A stretch of 64,000 bases of DNA from Cucumibacter marinus DSM 18995 (GCF_000429865.1 NZ_AUCR01000009.1:1-64000); one strand, 5' to 3'; shown: positions 27,766-37,092, numbered from the stretch's first letter. The notes: generated by a model from the letters alone, not told the origin. A program made the numbers and translations.

Positions 27766-29102
27766 GCGGCCCCGCCGGTTTCAAGGCCGGCCTCAGCGGC
27801 AAACTGGTCGAGGGACGCGCGCAGGCCATCCATGATCTCGTCAATGCCCTCTTCGGTCACGATCATGGGCGGGCAGACCATGAAATGATCGCCTTCGGTG
27901 CCGCCCCGCGTGCGCCGCGAATAGATGATCAGCCCCTTGTCATAGGCAATGTCCACCAGACGCTGGAACGCGTTCAGCCCCTTGGGCAGTGGCGCCTGCG
28001 TGGCGCGGTCTGAAACCAGCTCGAACGCCAGCAGCAGCCCCTTGCCGCGTACGTCACCAATAAAGGGATAGCGGTTCATCAAGCCCTTGAGCCGGGATTT
28101 GAGCAGTCCGCCCATCTGCGCAGCGTTGGCAATCAACCCTTGCCGCTCGATCTCCTCGACCACGGCAACCCCTGCCGCGCAGGCCAGCGGATTGCCGGCA
28201 TAGGTGTGCCCGTGCAGGAAACCGCCGGCATCGAGAACCGCCTCGACGATGTCGTCGCGCGCGACCATGGCACCGAGCGGCACATAGCCGCCGCCAAACC
28301 CCTTTGAGATTGCGATCAGGTCCGGCACCACGTCCCAATGTTCCGCGCCCCAGAACCGGCCGGTGCGTCCGCCACCCGACATCACTTCGTCGTGGATCAA
28401 CAGAACGCCATACTGGTCGCAGATCTCCCGGATCCGCTGCATGTAGCCCGCCGGCGGCACGAGCGCGCCGGTTGAGGCGCCGCCCACCGGTTCAACGATG
28501 AAGGCCAGCACCGTCTCCGGTCCTTCCGAGAGGATCTTGTCTTCCAGCATGTCGGCATAGTGCCGCCCGGTCGCGGGATCGTCCGCATCGAGACCGTCGA
28601 GATAGGCGCGCGGCGCCGGGATTTTCGGCATGCCTTCCATCATCGGGTCAAAGGGCACCGACAGCGGGTCATAGCCGGTAACCGCCAGCGCCCCGAGCGT
28701 CGAGCCGTGATAGGACGGCATGCGCGAAATGGTCTTGTAGCGCTGCCCCTGCCCCATCGCGATGGCATATTGGCGGGCCAGCTTGAGCGTGCTTTCCACG
28801 GCCTCCGATCCGCCGGACACAAAGAACACCTTGTTCATGCCTTCCGGGCTGAGTTCCGCCGTTTTGGCGGCCAGCGCTTCGGACGCCTCGGTTTCGAAAT
28901 GCAATCGGTAGCCGAAGGTCGAGCGGTCCATCTGGCGCCGCATCGCCTCGAGCACCGCGGGATTGGAATGGCCGATATTGGAGACCATCGCCCCTGACGA
29001 TCCGTCGAGATAGCGCTTACCCGACTGGTCCCACATATAGATGCCTTCGGCACGATCGAGCGCCGGCCTCGCAAGCCGGGACTGGTAGAAAAGATGCGAC
29101 AT
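27762..29102 (-). CDS. Class III PLP-dependent aminotransferase
   Basis: 446 aa, fold type I. PLP lysine Lys267 in LIAISKGFGGGYVPLGAM, cofactor aspartate Asp238 in LLIHDEVMSGGGRTGRF, and FFVSGGSEAVESTLKLARQY for phosphate binding. This family transfers terminal (omega) or beta amino groups to pyruvate or 2-oxoglutarate. ATG 29102 used; 2 nt after the ABC ATPase stop. With the CoA-transferase and thiolase next to it, a beta-amino acid giving a 3-oxoacid is the simplest substrate guess. Confidence 0.92.
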   Translation of the reverse strand: MSHLFYQSRLARPALDRAEGIYMWDQSGKRYLDGSSGAMVSNIGHSNPAVLEAMRRQMDRSTFGYRLHFETEASEALAAKTAELSPEGMNKVFFVSGGSEAVESTLKLARQYAIAMGQGQRYKTISRMPSYHGSTLGALAVTGYDPLSVPFDPMMEGMPKIPAPRAYLDGLDADDPATGRHYADMLEDKILSEGPETVLAFIVEPVGGASTGALVPPAGYMQRIREICDQYGVLLIHDEVMSGGGRTGRFWGAEHWDVVPDLIAISKGFGGGYVPLGAMVARDDIVEAVLDAGGFLHGHTYAGNPLACAAGVAVVEEIERQGLIANAAQMGGLLKSRLKGLMNRYPFIGDVRGKGLLLAFELVSDRATQAPLPKGLNAFQRLVDIAYDKGLIIYSRRTRGGTEGDHFMVCPPMIVTEEGIDEIMDGLRASLDQFAAEAGLETGGAA

Positions 29103-29104
29103 GT

Positions 29105-29881
29105 TCAGTGACCGTTTGCGCCTTCGAGATGCTTGCGCAGGAAGCCGCGCGTGCGCTCGTTCTGCGGGTTGCGGAAAATCACGTCGGGCGGCCCTTCTTC
29201 CACAACGACCCCCTGATCCATGAACAGCACCCTGTCGCACACGCTTTGCGCGAAGCCCATCTCATGCGTGACGATGATCATCGTCATGTGCTCCTCGGCG
29301 AGCTTCTTCATGACAAGGTTCACCTCCTCTACCAGTTCCGGGTCGAGCGCTGAGGTCGCCTCGTCGAACAGCATCACCTTCGGGTTCATCGCCAGCGCCC
29401 GGGCAATCGCGACACGTTGTTTCTGCCCGCCGGAAAGCCGCGAGGGGTAATATTCGATACGATCGATCATCCCCACCTTCTCGAGCTGCTCTTCCGCCAG
29501 CTTGTTCGCCGCTTCGTCCGACAGTCCCTTGAGCATTTTGGGCGCCATGGTGATGTTCTCGCGCACGGTGAGATGCGGAAACAGGTTGAAGTGCTGGAAC
29601 ACCATACCGATCTGCTGGCGCACCTGGTTGATGTGCTTTTCGTACTGGCGGTGCGGCAGCTTCTTGTTGACCTGAACGTCTTCCAGCCACACCTCGCCGC
29701 CCGTCAGCGGATCGAGGTCGTTGATGGCGCGCAAAAGCGTACTTTTGCCGGAGCCTGACGGGCCGATGATCGCCACGATCTGGCCGCGCTGGACGCTGAG
29801 ATCGATGTCCTTGAGCACCTCCAGATCGCCATAGCTTTTCTGGGCGTGCCGGATATCGACGAAAGGTTTGGGATCGGACAT
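29105..29881 (-). CDS. Polar amino-acid ABC importer, ATP-binding protein
   Basis: 258-aa GlnQ/HisP-type ATPase. Walker [10 protein letters not shown], signature [16 protein letters not shown], Walker [16 protein letters not shown] and the H-loop VTHEMGFA. Carries an insertion after the Walker A domain ([20 protein letters not shown]) seen in some proteobacterial members. Energises the two permeases encoded just upstream. ATG 29881 has GAGGAAGGA upstream. Confidence 0.95.
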   Translation of the reverse strand: MSDPKPFVDIRHAQKSYGDLEVLKDIDLSVQRGQIVAIIGPSGSGKSTLLRAINDLDPLTGGEVWLEDVQVNKKLPHRQYEKHINQVRQQIGMVFQHFNLFPHLTVRENITMAPKMLKGLSDEAANKLAEEQLEKVGMIDRIEYYPSRLSGGQKQRVAIARALAMNPKVMLFDEATSALDPELVEEVNLVMKKLAEEHMTMIIVTHEMGFAQSVCDRVLFMDQGVVVEEGPPDVIFRNPQNERTRGFLRKHLEGANGH

Positions 29882-29901
29882 GTGCGTGTTCCTTCCTCGG
29901 G

Positions 29902-30558
29902 TCAGCGCGCCGCCTGCACGCGGGCTTCAATGCGGCGCAGAACAGCTTCCATGCCGAGGTTGATGATGTAGTAGACAAGTGCGGCCAGCACGTAGAACTC
30001 GAAGGGCCGGTAGGTCCGGCCAATGGCCAACTGCGCCGAAAGCGTCAGCTCCGAAACCCCGATGACCGAAACCAGCGCGGAGTCCTTCAAAAGCGCAATC
30101 ATGTTGTTGCCGATCGGGGGGATGACATCGCGCACGGCCTGCGGGATGACCACCTTGCGCAGTGCCTGCCCACGGCTCAGTCCCAGCGTGCGGGCCGCTT
30201 CCATCTGTCCCTTGTCGACCGCCAGGATCGAAGACTGGATGAGTTCGGAATTATAGACCGCGAAATGCAGCCCCAGCCCGATCACGCCGGCAACGAAAGC
30301 CGGCAGGTCGATGCCGATCTGCACGAGGCCGAAATAAATCAGGAACAGCTGCAACAACAGCGGTGTCCCCATGAACAGCCACTCGAAGGCGCGAAACGGC
30401 AGCCGTACGATCCGCGGCGCATAGAGCGCGATCACCGCGAAGAAGATCCCGCCGAAAAAGCTCAACAGCGCCGAAGCCACGGTAATGGCGATGGTCCACA
30501 GCGCGCCGAGCAGCACGACGTCCAGGTATTTCGGGATGACGGTGAAATCCAGGCCCAT
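29902..30558 (-). CDS. Polar amino-acid ABC importer, permease 1
   Basis: 218 aa with about five membrane segments and the HisM/GlnP EAA loop [20 protein letters not shown] followed by [23 protein letters not shown] 30558 has GGGGGAG upstream, so the longer frame from 30636 is not used. Forms a heterodimer with permease 2. Confidence 0.93.
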   Translation of the reverse strand: MGLDFTVIPKYLDVVLLGALWTIAITVASALLSFFGGIFFAVIALYAPRIVRLPFRAFEWLFMGTPLLLQLFLIYFGLVQIGIDLPAFVAGVIGLGLHFAVYNSELIQSSILAVDKGQMEAARTLGLSRGQALRKVVIPQAVRDVIPPIGNNMIALLKDSALVSVIGVSELTLSAQLAIGRTYRPFEFYVLAALVYYIINLGMEAVLRRIEARVQAAR

Positions 30559-30583
30559 GGTCAGTCTCCCCCTCGTCGGCCGG

Positions 30584-31231
30584 TCATACGATCCGGACCT
30601 TGCGGTCCAGATATGCCACGCCGCGCCCGGTGACATAGATGATGATCATGTAGAGAACGCCCGCGAGCAGGAACATCTCGAACGGCCGGTAGGTCGACCC
30701 GATATAGCGCTGGGCCGTGTAAGTCAGTTCGATCACCGAGATCGCCGCAACCAGCGCCGTCCCCTTGATCAGCGCATTGATATTGACCCCCAGCGGACGG
30801 ACCATCAGCCGCATGGCCTGCGGCAGCACGACCTTGCGCATCGCCTGGAACTTGCTCAGCCCCAGCGTCCGCGCCGCCTCCATCTGTCCCTTGTCGACCG
30901 CGACGATCGCCCCGCGAATGGTCTCGGTCATATAGGCACCGATATTCACCCCGAGGCCGATCACCCCTGCCTGGAAGGCATTCAGCTGAATGCCGATCTG
31001 TGGCCCCCCGAAATAGAGAATGAAGAGCTGGATCAGCGCCGGTGTTCCCCGAAACACGCTGACATAGGCGGCACCGATAAACCGCAGGATGGCGTGCCGT
31101 GACAGGCGCGCCGCGGCACCAAGCGAACCGCAGGTCAGGCCGAGAATTGCGGTAAGCACGGAAAGGACGATCGTGACCCATGCTGCCTGCAGGAAGAAGG
31201 GATAGACCCTCCACATGAGTTCGAAATCCAT
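30584..31231 (-). CDS. Polar amino-acid ABC importer, permease 2
   Basis: 215 aa, paralogous to permease 1, with the EAA loop [20 protein letters not shown] and RGTPALIQLFILYFGGPQIG near the N-terminal third. The two permeases share an extended identical core ([15 protein letters not shown]), pointing to gene duplication. ATG 31231 lies 15 nt after the amidohydrolase stop. Confidence 0.93.
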   Translation of the reverse strand: MDFELMWRVYPFFLQAAWVTIVLSVLTAILGLTCGSLGAAARLSRHAILRFIGAAYVSVFRGTPALIQLFILYFGGPQIGIQLNAFQAGVIGLGVNIGAYMTETIRGAIVAVDKGQMEAARTLGLSKFQAMRKVVLPQAMRLMVRPLGVNINALIKGTALVAAISVIELTYTAQRYIGSTYRPFEMFLLAGVLYMIIIYVTGRGVAYLDRKVRIV

Positions 31232-31246
31232 GACCTGCGCCCTGTC

Positions 31247-32038
31247 CTAGTGGTGATCTTCGCGCTGCAAGATTGGCAGCGCCCTGATTTCGCGTATCAG
31301 GGCCGTCGTTTCTTCGACTGCGGCCCTCAGGAATTTCTCGCCCGTTTCCGCGTTGGAGACCGTGGGGTCGCCCATCGTGCCATCAGGCGACACTTCCGAC
31401 CACCAACGCATCAGCATGGCCTTGCCGCCACCTTTGGCCAGGTCGAGATTGAAGAACTTGGTGTCCGGGTTGTGCAGATTCTGCTCCGCGGACTTGTCGA
31501 GATCCACATGTTCGGGGTGCAGATGCATGTACATTGCTGCCTCGAACTCCCCGGCATGCGCGATACCGCCGACATCCGAACGCCGGATCTCGTTGATCCG
31601 GTCCGCGCACAGATTCCAATAGGACGCCGAGACGCAAATTACCCCGGTTTCAATCACCGTCTTGCGCGCCGCCAGGTCCAGCACTGGATGGTTGGAACCG
31701 TGCGAATTCAGTAACAGGATCCGCCTGAACCCGTGATGCGCCAGAGACCGCGTCACATCGGTGATGAAGGCAATCAGCGTTTCCGGGCCGATCCAGATCA
31801 CGCCTGGAAAGTCCTTGTGGTGCTCGTTGAACCCGTAAGGAATGGCAGGCATCACGAAGACTTCGTCCGGCGCCATCTCGGCCACGCCATTGGCAACCGC
31901 CATGCCCAACACCGTATCCGTATCGAGCGGCATGTGCGGACCGTGGTCCTCGGTCGCGGAGACATTGAGGATCACAACGCGGTCCTTGTCTGCGTCGCGG
32001 ACCTGCTCCCAGGTCAGCTTGCCGTATTCCGTCGTCAT
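31247..32038 (-). CDS. Creatininase-family amidohydrolase
   Basis: 263 aa. Metal-binding motifs of the family are intact: ATEDHGPHMPLDTD (E30, D31, H32 region), LLNSHGSNHP (H113) and HAGEFEAAMYMHLHP (H161, E164). Members hydrolyse cyclic or linear amides and formamides (creatinine, FAPy-type intermediates, inosose lactone). Encoded between the binding protein and permeases, so it likely makes the first cut on the imported compound. Start ATG 32038; ribosome site is weak. True creatininase activity is unlikely to be the function here. Confidence 0.85.
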   Translation of the reverse strand: MTTEYGKLTWEQVRDADKDRVVILNVSATEDHGPHMPLDTDTVLGMAVANGVAEMAPDEVFVMPAIPYGFNEHHKDFPGVIWIGPETLIAFITDVTRSLAHHGFRRILLLNSHGSNHPVLDLAARKTVIETGVICVSASYWNLCADRINEIRRSDVGGIAHAGEFEAAMYMHLHPEHVDLDKSAEQNLHNPDTKFFNLDLAKGGGKAMLMRWWSEVSPDGTMGDPTVSNAETGEKFLRAAVEETTALIREIRALPILQREDHH

Positions 32039-32061
32039 ATCATGTGTACTTTGCCATGGGA

Positions 32062-32085
32062 GGGCCGCAGAGAGTTCCGCGGCCC
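32062..32085 (-). promoter_or_regulatory. Hairpin between the binding-protein and amidohydrolase genes
   Basis: GGGCCGC (32062-32068) and GCGGCCC (32079-32085), a perfect 7-bp stem with a 10-nt loop and no U-run, 12 nt after the binding-protein stop. Its position matches the hairpin after the other binding-protein gene (11105-11134), so it probably stabilises the binding-protein transcript. Confidence 0.55.
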
Positions 32086-32096
32086 CAGGGAGAGGA

Positions 32097-32882
32097 CTAG
32101 CGGATGTCGCCGCCGACCCATTCATTGGCGATTTCGAGATAGGTTCCGTCTTCCATCAGATCGTCGAGTGCGTTCTGCATGGCTTCGTGCAACTCGGGAT
32201 TGCCCTGGCGGATCGCGATGCCGGCACCGATCGCCTCGGTTTCGAGATCGTCGAGCATAACATATTCATAGCCATTTTCGTTCATCGCCAGGATCGCGGC
32301 GATGGAATCGTTGACGATCACGTCAACGCGGCCGTTCTGCAGTTCGAGCAGCAACTCAGGCAGACCCTTGTAGGTGCGTACATTGTAGCCCCGGTCGCGC
32401 GCCCACTCTTCATGGGTTTCGCCAAGGGTCACGCCGACCCGCACATCGTCGAGCTGCGAGACACTGGTGATCCCGGAATCCGGCTTGGTGAACACCGCCC
32501 GTTTGGTGGTGTAATAAGGCCCGACGAAATCGACCACTTCGGCGCGTTCCTCGGTAATCGACATCGAGCCGACAACCGCGTCGTATTTGTTGGCCAGAAG
32601 CCCGCCGATGATGCCGTCCCATGCGGTGGTGATGATTTCGACCTCTAGACCCATGCGCTTGGCGATCTCGGTGCCGATGGCAGGGTCGAATCCGACCACT
32701 TCATTGGATTCGTTGACGAAGTTGAACGGCGGATAGGCCCCGCTCATGGCGATACGCAGCACGCCTTTTTCGGTGATGGTATCAAGCTCATCGGCCACGG
32801 CCACTCCGGCCACGCCAAGGCCAGCGCAGGCGGCGATGCCGGCGGCGGCCACCGTCTTGATCAGTATTCTGCGATTAGTCAT
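32097..32882 (-). CDS. Polar amino-acid ABC importer, periplasmic binding protein
   Basis: 261 aa, SBP_bac_3 family. The N-terminus has an RR pair (MTNRRILIKTVAAAG) and a hydrophobic run up to about residue 30 (cleavage near VAVA-DE), so export is by Sec or possibly Tat. Mature part: LRIAMSGAYPPFNFVNESNE, then GFDPAIGTEIAKRMGLEVE and VGSMSITEERAEVVDF. First gene of the catabolic operon and divergent from a LysR gene. ATG 32882 chosen because the extra upstream residues of the open frame are not signal-like. Confidence 0.93.
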   Translation of the reverse strand: MTNRRILIKTVAAAGIAACAGLGVAGVAVADELDTITEKGVLRIAMSGAYPPFNFVNESNEVVGFDPAIGTEIAKRMGLEVEIITTAWDGIIGGLLANKYDAVVGSMSITEERAEVVDFVGPYYTTKRAVFTKPDSGITSVSQLDDVRVGVTLGETHEEWARDRGYNVRTYKGLPELLLELQNGRVDVIVNDSIAAILAMNENGYEYVMLDDLETEAIGAGIAIRQGNPELHEAMQNALDDLMEDGTYLEIANEWVGGDIR

Positions 32883-32954
32883 CCCTGTCTCCCTGTCAGT
32901 CTGTTGTCGTTCCGGACGGCCGACCAGACGCTCCCGCCCGTAGGGGGCAAACGG

Positions 32955-32979
32955 TTGCACGGGGTAAATCATTGTGCAA
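32955..32979. promoter_or_regulatory. Likely LysR operator between the divergent genes
   Basis: TTGCAC (32955-32960) and GTGCAA (32974-32979) form a perfect dyad with a 13-nt spacer, including the T-N11-A pattern of LysR sites. It is 24 bp before the LysR start and 72 bp before the binding-protein start, the usual place for a LysR recognition site in a 120-bp divergent promoter. Confidence 0.7.
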
Positions 32980-33002
32980 ATAAATATTCAGGATGATCAA
33001 TA

Positions 33003-33971
33003 TTGAGAAAATCTATGAGGCGGCCATACGAACAGCGGTTTTCATGGAAGCTCGACTGGAATCTTTTGCGCACCTTCATGGTGGTTGTCGAGCAGCGCAG
33101 CGTCTCTAAAGCCGCCGATTTCCTGGGCCTCAAACAACCCACCATCAGCGGCGCGCTCAAACGCCTGGAAGAGACCACGGGGCACCAGCTCATCGAGCGC
33201 AAGCCCAACCGTTTTCATGTCACCAAGGCCGGCAAGGCGCTCTATAACGAGTGCGTCACCATCTTCACCTCTGTTTCCCAGCTCCCCGCGCTCATCTCGG
33301 CTGGCGAGGAAGAGCTCGCCGGTCATGTCGCGCTGATCTGTGCGAGCCATGTGATCTCGCCACATCTCGACCGCGTGCTGGACGAGTTTGCGCAGCGCTA
33401 TCCGCGCGTCACCTATTCGATGGTGGTGGCCGAAAGCGGAGAGGTCGTCAGCCGCATCCGTGAAAACCAGGCCAGCCTCGGTATCTGCCTTCTCAACGAC
33501 CAGCCGAAGAATCTCGACTGCCGCGTGCTGTTCCGGGAGTATTTCGGGCTCTATTGCGGGCCGCGTCACCGGCTCTTCGGGAAAACGGACATCGCCCCAT
33601 CCGAACTCAAAGGGGAGTCTTCGGTATCCTTTCAGACCGAGACCGAGCGGGGGCCGCTCGATTCAGTAGCCCGTTTGCGTGTGCGCGCGGGCCTCTCGCC
33701 GGGCCCAAGGGGCGTGTCCTCCAATCTCAACGAGGTCCGCCGCATGATCGGCGCCAATATCGGCATCGGCGCCCTTCCCGTTCACATCGCCCGCCAGGAC
33801 GTCGAGAATGGCAAGCTCTGGCAACTGCCGCCCTATTCACGCCTGCCCAAGGTCGAGATTTTTCTTGTGACCAATCCCAGGCGCAATCCTTCGGCGCCGG
33901 AGGCCGCCCTCATCGAGGCCCTGCATGCCATGATCGATGAAACGCCGATGGCCGAACGGACCTATTCATAG
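33003..33971 (+). CDS. LysR-family transcriptional regulator
   Basis: 322 aa: N-terminal winged helix with NLLRTFMVVVEQRSVSKAAD and LKQPTISGALKRLEETTG (about 20-75), then a periplasmic-binding-protein-like effector domain (LVIC-type start GHVALICASHVISPHLDRVL). Start taken as TTG 33003 with AGGA 9 nt upstream; ATG 33015 is possible. Divergent from the catabolic operon with a dyad between, so it most likely controls that operon. Confidence 0.92.
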   Translation: MRKSMRRPYEQRFSWKLDWNLLRTFMVVVEQRSVSKAADFLGLKQPTISGALKRLEETTGHQLIERKPNRFHVTKAGKALYNECVTIFTSVSQLPALISAGEEELAGHVALICASHVISPHLDRVLDEFAQRYPRVTYSMVVAESGEVVSRIRENQASLGICLLNDQPKNLDCRVLFREYFGLYCGPRHRLFGKTDIAPSELKGESSVSFQTETERGPLDSVARLRVRAGLSPGPRGVSSNLNEVRRMIGANIGIGALPVHIARQDVENGKLWQLPPYSRLPKVEIFLVTNPRRNPSAPEAALIEALHAMIDETPMAERTYS

Positions 33972-34083
33972 GCCGGAAAACGACCATGCGTGCCACCCCC
34001 CGGGGTCGTGCCATCTGGTCTAGATTGCGCCGCCATGCTACCGAGCATCTCCCGCAACGGGTTCCGACACAACGGAGAAGCCG

Positions 34084-34860
34084 GTGAACGCCTATTCCAC
34101 CGACAAGATCCATTTCGTCACCAGCGGCACGCCCGAAGCCGAAGCCGCGCGCGAGACCCTGACCGCGCGCTATGGCGCCTGTGCCCGCGAAGACGCCGAA
34201 ATGATCGTCGCGCTTGGGGGTGACGGGCTGATGCTCGAAACCCTGCACTCGGTCATGGATACCGAAGTGCCGGTCTTCGGCATGAATTTCGGCTCCGTGG
34301 GCTTTCTGATGAATGAATTCGCCCCCGAAGGCCTGACCGGCCGCCTCAAGGCCGCCGAAAAGGCCACCATTCATCCGCTTGCCATGAAAGCGACGGACAA
34401 GGCGGGCGACACCCATCATGCGCTGGCGCTCAACGAGGTTTCCCTGTTCCGGGCCAGCTTTCAGGCGGCCAAGATCGAGATCCTCATCGACGGCAAAACA
34501 CGGATGCACGAACTCGTCTGTGATGGCGTGCTGGTTTCGACTCCTGCGGGCTCGACAGCTTATAATCTCTCGGCACATGGGCCGATCCTGCCCATCGATG
34601 CGCCCTTGCTGGCGCTGACACCGATTTCGCCCTTCCGGCCACGGCGCTGGCGCGGCGCCATCGTTTCGAACTCGGCCCAGCTCGGCTTTCATGTCATCGA
34701 ACCGGGCAAGCGCCCCATTCACGCGGCCGCCGACAATGTCGAGTTCAAGCATGTGGTTGAGGTCGAGGTGCGCGAAGACCGTTCCCACTCGGTAAACCTG
34801 CTATTCGATCCGGGGCACAGCCTCGACGAACGCGTGCTCAACGAGCAGTTCCGCTACTAA
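34084..34860 (+). CDS. nadK: NAD kinase
   Basis: Phosphorylates NAD to NADP. 258 aa with the GGDG motif at 45-48 ([14 protein letters not shown]), [14 protein letters not shown] and the NE/D segment [28 protein letters not shown] is the third conserved block. GTG 34084 has GGAG upstream. Compact, as in other alphaproteobacteria. Monocistronic. Confidence 0.95.
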   Translation: MNAYSTDKIHFVTSGTPEAEAARETLTARYGACAREDAEMIVALGGDGLMLETLHSVMDTEVPVFGMNFGSVGFLMNEFAPEGLTGRLKAAEKATIHPLAMKATDKAGDTHHALALNEVSLFRASFQAAKIEILIDGKTRMHELVCDGVLVSTPAGSTAYNLSAHGPILPIDAPLLALTPISPFRPRRWRGAIVSNSAQLGFHVIEPGKRPIHAAADNVEFKHVVEVEVREDRSHSVNLLFDPGHSLDERVLNEQFRY

Positions 34861-34873
34861 CCGCGCTTTCCCT

Positions 34874-36082
34874 TCAGGCCGCGGGCAAGGCCCGGCGATG
34901 ATCGCGCAGCGATGACAGCTGCATCGAGCGGTCGGACCCGCCCTGATCGATGAAGCTGCGCATCACGCCCCGCGCCGCCTTTCGGGCGAGAGTGACGTTC
35001 TGCTCGTTGAGATAGGAGAACACGGCTCTCAGATCTTCAGGCACATCACCTTCATGCTCGACGATCAGCTCCTCGATGATCCCCGCGACCAGCCCATGCC
35101 GGCCCGCCAGGTCATGCGCAAGATCGACATGCCGTGCGTTGAGGATGATCCGGATCAGGACGTTGCGCATCGCCGGCACGAATGAACATTTGGCCAGCAG
35201 CGCATTCAGCGAATGCCGCCCACCCGATTCGAGCACCGAGGCGACGCGGCGGCGCGAAACACCGGACATCCGCGACACAAGTGCCACGAAAACCAGCACC
35301 CGGCCGGACACCAGCGTGTGCAGCATCAACCTTGTGTTCACCCGGCCACTATCGATCAGCACATCGAGAAACTGTTCCTGGCCCTCATCGAGTTCGAATT
35401 CGGCCAGCGCCGCCTTGGCGTCGTCCATCAGATCGCGCATGAACCGCTTGAGACGCCCCGGTGCGATCGACCCCTTGACCATCCGCAATTCCGCCAGTTC
35501 CTCGCTCACCTTTTCGGCAAGCAGGTAGCGCGCGACCGCCGGCAGGTCGTCGCGGTCGAGCAGCAGGCCGCGAAACACCGCGTCTTCGGTCCAACGCTCG
35601 GAAAGCTCAAGAAGCTGATAGTCCGCGATATCCGAATGCTGTTTGCGCACGATCATCAGATCGATCGCCCGTTCCTGCCGCTCGATCAGCGCACCCACTA
35701 CCCGTCGGGATAGCTTTTCGCGGCGCGCCGCCGCATGAACGAGTTCATCGTCCGCCTGTTTGATCACGAACATCAGGTCGGTGTCGGTCAGGACCGGCGA
35801 ATATTGCAGCACGGCAGAAGCGATGATCGGCGCGTCCTGCGCCAGCGCGAACATGATCGGGCGCGGGGCGTCGCTGGCATGGAGCAGCTCATAGGCGAGC
35901 GCGGCGCGGACGCGGACAGAAGGATCGTCCAGATAGCTCAGGAGACCGGCATAAAGTGCGGCATGTTCGCTTTGCGGCCCGTCATGCTCCAGATAGGCCC
36001 GCGCAACGATCCGGGCGGCTTGCGCCCGCTTGTCGCTATCCGCGGACGCCTGCAACGCGGCATACTCCTGATACTCGACCAT
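34874..36082 (-). CDS. DUF2336 domain protein
   Basis: 402 aa, no signal or membrane segment, predicted almost fully helical with repeated charged helices, as in DUF2336 proteins of alphaproteobacteria. The N-terminal part (YLDDPSVRVRAALAYELLHA, then SAVLQYSPVLTD) has HEAT-like helix pairs. ATG 36082 has GAGGGTG upstream. Function unknown; possibly a scaffold or regulator. The upstream region holds a perfect dyad with a near-consensus CtrA box. Confidence 0.85.
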   Translation of the reverse strand: MVEYQEYAALQASADSDKRAQAARIVARAYLEHDGPQSEHAALYAGLLSYLDDPSVRVRAALAYELLHASDAPRPIMFALAQDAPIIASAVLQYSPVLTDTDLMFVIKQADDELVHAAARREKLSRRVVGALIERQERAIDLMIVRKQHSDIADYQLLELSERWTEDAVFRGLLLDRDDLPAVARYLLAEKVSEELAELRMVKGSIAPGRLKRFMRDLMDDAKAALAEFELDEGQEQFLDVLIDSGRVNTRLMLHTLVSGRVLVFVALVSRMSGVSRRRVASVLESGGRHSLNALLAKCSFVPAMRNVLIRIILNARHVDLAHDLAGRHGLVAGIIEELIVEHEGDVPEDLRAVFSYLNEQNVTLARKAARGVMRSFIDQGGSDRSMQLSSLRDHRRALPAA

Positions 36083-36126
36083 CACACACCCTCTACGCCA
36101 GCAAACTACTGATCGCACAGGCTAAC

Positions 36127-36152
36127 GGTGAACACTTAAGGAAGCGTTCACC
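36127..36152. promoter_or_regulatory. Dyad containing a near-CtrA box upstream of the DUF2336 gene
   Basis: GGTGAAC (36127-36133) and GTTCACC (36146-36152) are perfect arms with a 12-nt spacer. Inside it, TTAA (36136-36139), seven bases, then TTCA (36147-36150) matches TTAA-N7-TTAA with one mismatch. It could be an operator for the minus-strand DUF2336 gene. Confidence 0.4.
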
Positions 36153-36180
36153 ATAATTTCCCGGACTGATTTCCGGCAGG

Positions 36181-37047
36181 CTAGTTGGTGAAAAGACGCG
36201 AGAAGAATTGCTCGAAAACCGCCTGGTCGGGTGGCTGATCCGGTTGCTGAATCTCGGTGCGCTGGGCCGGTTGAGCCGCCGCTTGCTGCCTTGGGGTCGC
36301 CTGGTACATATCGACAAAGGACATGCGCACATTGGGCAGCATGACTTCGACCGGGCTGCCTTGCGGGCGTGTCTGGGCGGGGTTGGCACTCGCCATCTGC
36401 TGCACGGCGAGTGCAGCCTCTGCCGTTGACGCCTGACCGGTGTTCTCGTGTTTGCGCACCAGCACCTGATAGACTTCCCGCACGGTGCGGGGCCGGCCAT
36501 TCTCGTAAAAGATCGGCCGGTTTGCCGCCGCCTGCCGCGGAAAATGCTCCGCGGCGACGGCATCTGCGTTCTTCAGCCCGAGCGCAAAGAATTGCTCAGC
36601 GCCCCGCGCACCCATGAAATGTGCGATGTAGAGTTCACCGGGGCTCGGATTGCGCCCGAATTTCTCGGCCAGATAGGTGCCATTCCGACGCGTGAACGCG
36701 GCCGCCATATCCGCGGCCATGCCCGGATCTTCACGCAGAGCCAGGATCTTGGCCCGCTGCGCCGGATCAGGAACCGAATAGCCGCCATCCGAATCGTGCC
36801 GGATCTGGCGCGCCAGCTCGCCATAGCCAAGCGCGGGCCCCTCCTCCTTGATGACCTCGAGCCACGTTCCTTCCAGAAACTGAAACAGCCCGACCGCAGA
36901 AGAGGTTGCCGCCTTTGCTTGTGGATCCAGTGAGCTTTCCCGCATAGCCGTCTGCAACAAATACGAAAAATCCACGCCATTGCGCTGGCTGGCGCGGGTC
37001 AGCGCCTGCTCCAGTCGGGGCGGCAATGTTGCGGCAGTCACCGGCAT
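36181..37047 (-). CDS. Lytic transglycosylase, SLT-domain protein
   Basis: 288 aa. The catalytic domain begins near residue 15: Glu37 in TAMRESSLDP, then KAATSSAVGLFQFLEGTWLE and GELYIAHFMGARGAEQFFAL are SLT-type blocks. The C-terminal 90 residues are low-complexity Pro/Gln/Ala-rich. Cleaves peptidoglycan glycan strands. No signal peptide is evident from ATG 37047, so it may be exported by a secretion apparatus such as a flagellum. A perfect TTAA-N7-TTAA box lies 46 bp upstream. Confidence 0.85.
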   Translation of the reverse strand: MPVTAATLPPRLEQALTRASQRNGVDFSYLLQTAMRESSLDPQAKAATSSAVGLFQFLEGTWLEVIKEEGPALGYGELARQIRHDSDGGYSVPDPAQRAKILALREDPGMAADMAAAFTRRNGTYLAEKFGRNPSPGELYIAHFMGARGAEQFFALGLKNADAVAAEHFPRQAAANRPIFYENGRPRTVREVYQVLVRKHENTGQASTAEAALAVQQMASANPAQTRPQGSPVEVMLPNVRMSFVDMYQATPRQQAAAQPAQRTEIQQPDQPPDQAVFEQFFSRLFTN

Positions 37048-37092
37048 GCTTCGGGTCCGTGCTTCGGTATGGTTAATAAAACCCAAATGCCG

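Noticed and set aside
31247-32038. True creatininase for creatinine breakdown
   Set aside because: No creatinase, sarcosine oxidase or creatinine transport genes are present; only family membership is supported.
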